Shown: in pieces, positions 57,201 to 64,000 of the stretch
Layout: each line of letters opens with the position of its first letter
How positions within the stretch are numbered: the stretch's first letter is position 1
Assembly: GCA_025526915.1 (NCBI GenBank)
Contig: JAHLKH010000003.1
Span: 186,001-250,000, forward strand
From: Entophlyctis helioformis
Lineage: Eukaryota > Chytridiomycota > Chytridiomycetes > Chytridiales > Chytriomycetaceae
DNA length: 64,000 nt
Direction: 5' to 3'
Position numbers and translations under genes: made by a program
Notes under the pieces: generated by a model
The model's input: the letters and a program-made list of their open reading frames with translations, nothing else
Told to the model about the DNA's origin: nothing
The model's database searches: none

Positions 57201-59060
57201 TTCGAGCTTGGAAAAGTACATGTCGACGCACTTGTCAAAGGATGCAAACTCGAGTGGCGCAGGCGGAGTCGCGGCGTCTGACGGCTCTGGCTGAGAAGCA
57301 GCAAACTGCGCAAAGAGGACAGGATGGAACTCGTCGTACGTCACAAACTGCTTCTCGGGGGCGGCAGTGTCGTCGGAAGCCGGGGCGGCCGGAGCGGCAG
57401 CAGCAACAGCAGCGAGAGGTTTGGAGTTGTCGAATGCCTTGAGGGTGATGAAGCCTGGCTGGGGAGTCTGCTGGCACGAGGTGATGATGTTGTCGCCCTC
57501 CACAAACGCAGCCAGGAGAGCCTTGAACGAGTCTCCGTCGGTCTGCTCGATGGACTCGTCTGGAAGAGCCATGGCGGGATCAAGACCCGAGAGCACAATG
57601 CAGTGGTCCACGACGGCAGGGCCATAGTCGGCCCCCAGTTTCTCGCGCAGCACGTTCTTGAGAGTCTTGGTGCGCTTCTTCTTGCGATACGCGCCAAAAT
57701 CCTGCTTTTGCGGCTTCTGTTGCTGCTGTTGCTGGCCTTTCTTGCCACCGGCCTTTTTGCCCGCCGCCGCCGCCACTCTTTCCGCCTTTCCCGCCAGCCG
57801 CGCTCCTGTCGGGTCCATTGGCCGGTGCCTCATCGGCGTCTGCCGCGAATGGCTGGGAAGCGTCTCCAGCCGATGCTTCTGCAGGTGCTTCCTCGGCCGA
57901 CCTGAGTGCGGCAAGCAGCTTCTCAGACGAGATGGGTCGAATGGGCGGGCCGTGGTCACATCGTAAATCTCGCCAACTGCAATGCGGCGCGTGTCCAGTT
58001 CGTCGGCCTGATCTCCATCGCGGCCGGCCGTGGCAGATGCGGCGGGTGGAGCACCAGACTTGCCGCCTTTGGCGTTCTTGTCCTTGCCATTGGCGCTCGG
58101 CTTTCCAGCCGCTCCTTTGGCAGCATTGGCCACTTGGCCAGTGCCAGGCTCGGCAGCCAGATCCTTTGCAGCACCAGCCGCAGGCGGTGCCCTCCAGCTC
58201 GACCACACGCAGCAGCGACAGGATGCGGAACGAGTGGTCCGTCAGGATGATGTTGCCCGAGGCGTAAAACTCGACAATGACGTGGAACGCGTACTCGCCG
58301 TCGCCAAACTGCATGTCGATGGCGCGGTCGGTGCCGAGCTGGCGGATGTGCTTGAGCCACTTTGTGCGCAGATGCTTGCGGAGCTTGGCGCAGAAGTTGG
58401 AGGGGGTGTTGGACTTGTCGCGGGCAAACTGGGTGCTGTGCATGCGGATGCCGGACTCGATCAGCAGCAGATCCTTGGCGTCGCCGCGCGAGAACTTGAA
58501 CAGGTACGTTTTCTGGTTGAGGTCGTAGACTGCAATGCGTGTGTTGCGGAGGATGCAGTTGGTGTCGATGGTGCCGTGGGTGCCGTGGGTCGGAGTAGGC
58601 GGTTCAAGGATCGAGCAGCGAGCCGTGCGTTAGTCGAGTGATCGGATGACGTGTGTGAGACAGACGGCAGGTGGAGCGGCGTGGCCGGCATGTGCTGCTG
58701 ATGAGGTGCGGCGAGGGGCGGTGCGGCGGTCGCAGCGGGCGGCTGAGCTGCATGCGGCGGGCAGAGGCTGCACAGGCTGCTCGCTCTCCTGCTGCTCGCT
58801 CTGCTGCTGCCCGCCTGCCCGCTGCGAGCCAGGGTGTCGCTTGTCTCACAGCCGTCCCGCCAGCTCGCCATCCCGCTTTCCCGCCAGCCAGCCGCACGAC
58901 TCGCAGGCTCCGCAAGTGCCGCAGACGCCTCTGACCGGTCGGGCCACAGCGGCCACGCAGACGCCAGGCACGCACCGTTCTGCAGACGCATGCCCGCCAG
59001 CCGAGGGCTGAGCTCGGCCACCGACGCCGAGACGTCCAGAGCCGAGAATCGCTGCTTCAT
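54293..59060 (-). CDS. RQC2: Ribosome quality control factor NEMF/RQC2 (TAE2; several frame breaks)
   Basis: It binds stalled 60S-peptidyl-tRNA, recruits Listerin/LTN1 and adds C-terminal tails. Exon 1 is 59060-58976 ([20 protein letters not shown]), the intron 58975-58530, and the rest 58529-54293. NFACT-N is clear ([53 protein letters not shown]). The coiled-coil middle and the NFACT-R core ([55 protein letters not shown]) follow, then an acidic linker and the NFACT-C end ([20 protein letters not shown]). Frame breaks are inferred near 58185-58200 (one extra base), 57933-57936 (one missing, C run), 57753-57757 (one extra, A run), 56500-56506 (one missing, C run) and 54843-54852 (one missing). 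The net correction gives exactly 1,441 codons. Human NEMF has about 1,076 residues; the excess is low-complexity linker. Confidence 0.93.
58530..58975 (-). other. Long intron 1 of NEMF/RQC2
   Basis: 446 bp, donor GTGCGT, acceptor TTGCAG. It contains no conserved coding signal. It is notable only for length compared with the usual 60-130 bp here. Confidence 0.75.
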
Positions 59061-59148
59061 CGAAACGCCGGTGGTTGGATCTAGTGATGGTTACCGTTGG
59101 AAGCACGAAGGCCTGCCTCGCCGCCGCTCAACTGCAAGCACGCACGCC
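59061..59148. promoter_or_regulatory. 88-bp bidirectional promoter, RQC2 / SNAPIN-like gene
   Basis: Opposed start codons 88 bp apart. GATCTAGTGATGG lies centrally. No TATA box. Confidence 0.55.
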
Positions 59149-59694
59149 ATGGACCCGCTGCCGCGCTCGCCCGTGCAGGCGGCTCCGGCCGTGCAGGCCG
59201 CGCACCTCTCGCAGGCGCTGGTGACGCAGCTGGTGCCCGTGCTGCAGGCCCTGGACATGGGCATTATCGCCGCCGTGCGCTCGCAGGCCGACCTGCACGT
59301 CGACATGGAGCGTCTCGCGGCCGGTGCGTCCATCGGCATCGCCCTTGTCTGGCTGTCTGGCTGTCTGGCTGTCTGAATGACTGTCTGACTGGCTGTCTGG
59401 CTGTCTGGCTGTCTGGCTGTCTGGCCCCTCTCCGCCTGGTACTGACGCTGACGCTGATGCTGATGCTGATGCTTCCGAGCAGAGCTGCAGCTCGTGTCGG
59501 CGACGCTCGAGCCGCAGCACGACACCGAGATGGCCGTCGCCCGGCTGGTCGCAGCGCGCCGCCGCATCATGGCTCTTCAGAAGAAGCTGCGGCTGCTCGA
59601 GGACTCGGTGCACCGCATTGCCGCCCATCTGGCATCTGCCTCTGCTGCCTCTGCTGCAAGGGCAGCCCCGCCGAGTGCATCTGGACGCGAATGA
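59149..59694 (+). CDS. Small coiled-coil protein, SNAPIN/BLOC-1-BORC-like
   Basis: Two exons, 59149-59323 and 59483-59694, give 128 residues (human SNAPIN 136). The pattern LVPVLQALDMGIIAAVRSQ, ADLHVDMERLAAELQ and AVARLVAARRRIMALQKKLR parallels SNAPIN's helical repeats, including the ARRR segment. It probably belongs to a BLOC-1 or BORC-type complex in endolysosomal trafficking. Similarity of short coiled coils is weak evidence, so another BLOC/BORC subunit is possible. The intron (59324-59482) is dominated by CTGTCTGGCTGTCTGG repeats. Confidence 0.6.
59344..59423 (+). repeat. Intronic GTCTGGCT repeat in the SNAPIN-like gene
   Basis: About eight copies of GGCTGTCT, interrupted once by GAATGACTGTCTGACT, on the sense strand of the intron. 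Confidence 0.9.
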
Positions 59695-60011
59695 ACACGC
59701 TTGCACGCGTCGTTTGGTAGATCCACAGGGTGGATGGGATGGACGGTGCATTGCATCAGACGCTTGGCATGTCGGGTTATCATTGAAAAAAACAATTAAA
59801 GTAGATGGATGGGTTGATGGGTAGATGGGTTGATGGCTGGCTGGCTGGCTGGCTGATCAGTTGGTTGGTTGGTTGGCTACTTGGGTGATGGTGCAGTGGG
59901 AGTTGGCCCGGTGAGTGGCGGGTCGGGGCATATGGTCAATCGATCGAGAAATAGAGACAAGGGATGCACTGGGATGATGTGCAGCCAGGACGAGTGGGAC
60001 GAGTGGATGCC
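59695..60011. repeat. Convergent 3' gap with GATGGGTT and GGCT/GGTT repeats
   Basis: 317 bp between the SNAPIN-like gene and JSN1. It contains GATGGGTTGATGGGTAGATG (from about 59806), then GGCTGGCTGGCTGGCTG and GTTGGTTGGTTGG up to 59877. AATTAAAG at about 59796 may be a weak poly(A) signal. No coding signal. Confidence 0.6.
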
Positions 60012-63000
60012 TCAGTATCCGGCAGTGCCATCGTTAAATGAGGGCCGGAACACGGGATTATCGCTGCCACTGTTGACGCCGGCGCCGTTGCCTGGGTGCT
60101 GGCCAGCCTGTGGGAAGGCATGAAGCGGCGAGCCGCCCATGGCCGACGTGTTGGCGAGCCCAAGCATCGGTGCAAAGTATCCGCCTTGATCTTGGGTTGG
60201 CTGGCGTGCATACGGAGACATGAACGGTGCCTGCGAAGGTGGCTGGTGGACACCGTGTTGCTGCTGCTGCTGCTGTGCTGCTGTCTGCTGCTGGAACTGA
60301 GCCTGTTGAGCAAACGACATGGACGCAACATTCATCGCTGCCTGGTGTATCTGCTGCTGTTGCTGCTGCTGGAAGTATTGGTGCTGCTGGTGCACGTGCA
60401 TCTGCTGCATGGCATGTGCATACATGCCACTGTTCGATGGTGGGCCAAGGAACGACACATGCTGCATATGCGACGAAGAGGCAGCAGACGACAGCGCGGA
60501 CTGGAGCACGGCAGACTGCAGCAGCTGCGGTGGCGGCGACTGCGATGGCGTCGGAATGTGATCCTGGCCGCCTACGTAGTGGCCATACCCCGCAGACGTG
60601 GCGGATGGTGCACCGCCTGCATACAGGGCACTGGATGCTGTCGCAACTGGCTCGTCCATGAACAGCGGGGCTGACGGCTGGCGCATGGGCGATGGGTTGG
60701 CTCCACCAGTCGCCGTGGCTGCAGCTGGCCCTGATCCAGATCCAGGTGTCGACTGCGATGTCGAGAAAAAGGGGGCGTGCGGCGTGAGGGGCGAAACAAC
60801 GTCGTCGATGCGAGCACCGTCAAGCGCTGCGCCTGACATCTGCGTGCTGTGCTGGCCAGACGGAATGACCGAGAGCTCTTCCATAAGCCGCTTGTATCCT
60901 GGCTGGTTATCGGGCGAGTCGTGGATGCGCAACAAAACACGGCGAGTCGCATCAGCCAGCCGCATGCGCTCATCAGTGGATGCGCATCCAGAGGCGAGGA
61001 TCTTTTGCACGACAGCAACGCCATGCACAGGGTCAGAGAGCACATGCGCCAGGTTGGCAGGGTTGTTGAACAGCTCGTTGAGGACCGCATCGCGAGCATC
61101 TAGCTCAAAGCGCTGGTTGACTGCAGTCATGGTTGCACATGCCGCTCAAGGTCAGATTGCATGCAAGGATAGAATAGGATGGCAGCAAGGCGGCACACAA
61201 GGAGACAAGAGACACAAACGTACCCAGCTTGAGAACGCAGGTAGATGCCAGCTTGTGCGTGCATAGACTGGTCAAATGCGGCAGCATGGCCGGGGCCAGG
61301 ACACGGTACCGTCCGGGCAATGTCGACATGTCCATGAGCCACGTCACCAGAATGGCACCGTTGGGGTTCATGGCAAGCTGCGGCGCGTGCTGGACAATCG
61401 CAATCGACACCTGCTTCTGCTGGCGCTTGACGGTGTACTGGCTTTCGAGACACGCACGCATGGCACGTGCTCCAAAGCGGCCCTGTCCCAGCTCCCAGCA
61501 CTTGGCGGCCATGGCGTCAAAGATGAACTGGTTGTGGTTGATGCCGAGACGAAGACAGCACTGGACGACGTAGTTGCCAAACTGGTCAAGAAGCAGCGGC
61601 GGTGTGTAGGGCCGAATGCCTTGAATGACCGCCTGGGCCTGCCCGGGGGTGCGAGCGCAGTCGATGATCTTCTGGACGGCCCAAGTGCCGTTCTTGTGGA
61701 TGCCCAGCGCAGCAAGATAGGGGGCGACTTTCTCGATGAGCACCTGTCGGTTCTGGTCGTTGCATCGCTCGACAATCTTTTGAATGACCACGTTGCCAAT
61801 GTAGTCGGCGCACAGCTCAGGCGAGTCCTCGATGATCTCGTGGAAGATCAATTCGATATCGCGCTGTGGGGGGTGCCCCTCGAGTTTCTTGCGGATCTCT
61901 CGAAGACGGCTTTGATCGACGCGGCGGTTGGGGCTTGGCTCTGGGATCGGCGGGATCGTCATGGAGTACATGTCGTCAGGAAAGTACGGCATGCCTCCAC
62001 GAGCCTGCTGCTGGTGCTGGTGGTGCTGTTGCTGATGGTGCTGATGGTGGTGGTGGTGGTGGTGGTGGTAGTGGTGGCCGTGCACGTGGTTGGGAGAGTC
62101 GGCAGGTGTGGCCAGTGAATCAGCAAACACAGAGGGCAGCATTGCGGCCGACGGGGTCCGTGGCGCCGCCTCGACGAGCATAGTCGGGCTGGTGTGCGCC
62201 GTGGTCATGGACGGTGCAAAGCGCGCAGGGCTGAACGTTGGCGACGGGCCAATGCCCGAGCCCGGCTGCATGGGGCCATTCCAAGGAGACGACGCGGCAG
62301 TCGGATAAGGGAAGCCGGCCGTCGCGGTGCCGAGAGCCAAGGGCACCACTGCATCCAGGTGCATCGAGGGCGACGGCAGCGTCATGGCGAGTGCGGATGG
62401 CGAGATGGGGGCCGACGCCGCATGTCCGAGTAATCCGGAGCTGCCGGTCAGGCCAGCACTCGCACCACTCGCACCACTCGCACCACTCGCACCAGTCGAG
62501 CCCAAGGCCGAGCTCGAGGCAGCCGCGGACTCGGTCTTTGGCGGCGGCACCTTTGCGTAGCCGATCTTGACGGTCGAGCCGCCCACGTCCTTGCCGTTGA
62601 GGCCGGTGCGCGCGGTGATGGCGTCCTCGAGCGAGACAAAGTTGACAAAGCCGCAGTTCTTGTGGCTGAGCACGCGGGCCGACTCGACGGCGCCGTAGGC
62701 CGAGAACACACGCTCCAGCTCGAGCGGCGTGGTGGTGGGCGAGATGTTGCCGATCCCTGCGCGTGCGGCGGCGGCAGCAGCAGCAGCAGAGCAAGGGGGG
62801 CCGTGAGACACGGTCATGAGGTGCATCATCGATGCATGATTGATGCATCATCGATGCATTATGGATGCATTATGGATGCACAGTCGATGCACAGTCGATG
62901 CAGGATTGGTGCATAGTCGATGCGTCAGTCGGTGAGCGTGGGAAAGCGAGACAGCACAGGCAGATCAAGGCGGGCGGGCAGATCAAGACAGGCAGATCAA

Positions 63001-63012
63001 GGCAGGCAGACG

Positions 63013-63045
<33 letters not shown>

Positions 63046-63996
63046 TAGAGACTTGGTGGGCAGCATGGCGGGATTCTCGTGCGTCGCATCCACCTTGCCG
63101 TAGCCGATGCGCACGATGCAGTGGCCCACGCGGCCGCCCTGCATCTGCTGCCGGCCGGCCACCGCGTCCTCGAGGCGGGCGTAGTTGATAAACGCGCACT
63201 CTCGCTCGGGCAGCATGCGGATCGACTCGATTGTTCCAAACGCCGAGAACACGGAAAGCAGGTCGCCCTGCCCGAGGCTCGAGTCGATGTTGCCCACCCA
63301 CAGCGATCGCGACGGCGACTGGTGCTCGTGGCCGGGCGAGTCGCTCTGCGACCGATCCACCGCGCCTGCCTCGTCCTTGGACGTGGGGCTGGTGCCTGAT
63401 CCTGCACTCGGCGCAGTTGTGCCGGTGGTTGCATGTGCAGATCCAGCAGCGAGCGCGGTTACGCTAGCCACCTGTTGCTGCTGCTGCTGCTTCTGCTGAG
63501 AGTGAGGCTGGGAGTGGGGCTGAGAGTGCTTGCTATGATTATCGCGATTAGACTGATTATGGTTGTGTGACAGAGGTGTTGGCTGTGGCTGTGGCTGGAC
63601 ATGCGGCTGGGCGAGTGGCTGTCCCTGCTGCTGAACGAGCAGCTGCGGATGTCGGACAAGCTCATCCCACACGAGCTCGCTCGAGTGATTAAAGTCAGAC
63701 GACAGCATGGGTGCCGTCGTGCTCGTGGGGGTCGGACCGGGAAGGAGAAAGTACGGATTGGCATGCCCCTGCTGTCCCTGCTGTCCCTGCTGCCCCTGCC
63801 CCTGTTGGTATGGTTGCCGAGGTCGCGGATGGCCGGTCATGAATCCAAGGGTATCGATAGGGTCCAGGCCATTGGCGCTTTCCAGATACGCAATGGTCGA
63901 CGATCGAGGACGGCCCTGCGTTGCCATGGGCGGACGCGCAGACGTCATGGGCGACGACGACGGTACCGGGATGGCAACCGAGAGCCCGTCGCTCAT
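60012..63996 (-). CDS. JSN1: Pumilio-repeat RNA-binding protein with two RRMs, JSN1/PUF2 type
   Basis: Cytoplasmic mRNA-binding regulator; yeast Jsn1 is linked to mitochondria-localised mRNAs. Exons 63996-63045, 62756-61224 and 61120-60012 splice in phase to 1,197 residues with no frame break. A Gln/Pro/His-rich N-terminus leads to RRM1 (SLWVGNIDSSLGQGDLLSVF…CAFINYARLEDA) and RRM2 (SLWIGNISPTTTPLELERVF…CGFVNFVSLEDA). Pumilio repeats follow (ELCADYIGNVVIQKIVERC, LGIHKNGTWAVQKIID, LLDQFGNYVVQCCLRLG, GRFGARAMRACLE, NGAILVTWLMD, VHGVAVVQKILASG). The C-terminus is poly-Gln/Met/His-rich. The ATG at 63996 is 4 bp from the window edge, so an earlier start cannot be excluded. The order RRM-RRM-PUF is the JSN1/PUF2 hallmark. 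Confidence 0.93.
62757..63044 (-). repeat. JSN1 intron 1 with (TG)n at the donor and phased TGCATC repeats
   Basis: 288 bp. On the sense strand the donor GTATGTATG runs into about 14 TG dinucleotides (plus-strand AC repeat at 63013-63040). CTGCCTGCC-type units follow, then eight or nine TGCATC hexamers spaced about 11-12 nt apart (plus-strand 62828-62915). It ends GCACGCGCAG. Confidence 0.85.
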
Positions 63997-64000
63997 GCCG

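Noticed and set aside
59695..60011. A small non-coding RNA in the GATGGGTT/GGCT repeat gap
   Set aside because: Only simple repeats are visible; no conserved box, promoter or stable structured element could be identified by eye.
62828..62915. CRISPR-like array from regularly spaced repeats
   Set aside because: Units are only 6-8 bp with 4-6-bp gaps, lie within a spliced eukaryotic intron, and have no cas genes nearby.
1..64000. Programmed ribosomal frameshifting as the cause of the frame breaks
   Set aside because: The sites share no slippery heptamer or following structure, occur up to five times in one gene (RQC2), and go in both directions.
1..64000. Bacterial operon or transferred gene cluster
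   Set aside because: Genes are spliced, on mixed strands, eukaryotic in family, and similar in base composition throughout.

Overview
The window is nuclear DNA of a GC-rich, gene-dense fungus with many short spliceosomal introns. I placed 28 protein-coding genes and about 61 introns. Almost all introns are GT-AG, three are GC-AG, and most are 60-130 bp. A chitin synthase, an AUR1-type inositol phosphorylceramide synthase, a SPX/SLC13 phosphate transporter, ALG7 and a Cut8/Sts1 homologue point to Fungi. A Rab28 small GTPase (a BBSome/IFT-linked cilium protein) and a close NEK6/NEK7-type kinase are expected in flagellated lineages and absent from Dikarya. The best guess is therefore a zoosporic, chytrid-like fungus; the species cannot be named from the sequence alone.

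Layout. 0.1-8.1 kb: an RS-rich protein (-), a TM-anchored LEA2-like protein (+), SEC11 signal peptidase (+) and a PHO87/90/91-type phosphate transporter (+). 8.3-17.8 kb: NADPH-cytochrome P450 reductase (+), chitin synthase (-), a secreted cysteine-containing protein (-) and PTPA/RRD (+). 17.9-24.8 kb: SUA5 (-), a large unrecognised RD-rich protein (+) and a small membrane protein with PY motifs (-). 24.9-31.7 kb: gamma-tubulin complex GCP2/SPC97 (+), Rab28 (+) and Cut8/STS1 (-). 31.7-36.7 kb: PRP3 (+), LSM4 (+) and SDH2 (-). 37.2-45.3 kb: an F-box protein (+), ALG7 (-) and a large unrecognised poly-Q protein (+). 45.6-52 kb: AUR1 (+), oligoribonuclease REX2 (-), a ZAP1-like zinc-finger factor (-) and a NEK6/7 kinase (-). 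52-64 kb: an unrecognised protein with a Lys/Gly N-terminus (+), NEMF/RQC2 (-), a SNAPIN-like coiled coil (+) and a JSN1/PUF RNA-binding protein (-).

These are mostly housekeeping genes packed head-to-head and tail-to-tail. Several divergent pairs have only 54-89 bp between start codons. The genes do not form one pathway. The one clear functional neighbourhood is PRP3 next to LSM4 (both U6/U4-U6 snRNP), and chitin synthase sits beside a predicted secreted protein. I saw no mobile element, CRISPR array, tRNA or rRNA.

Two window-wide patterns matter for any reader. First, about 17-18 single-base frame breaks in eleven otherwise conserved genes, many at C, G, T or A runs, look like uncorrected assembly indels. 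Correcting each by one base makes every gene except chitin synthase (one junction unresolved) come out to whole codons and near family length. Second, introns of many genes on both strands carry CTGTCTG/CTGCCTG-type short repeats, nearly always on the sense strand.
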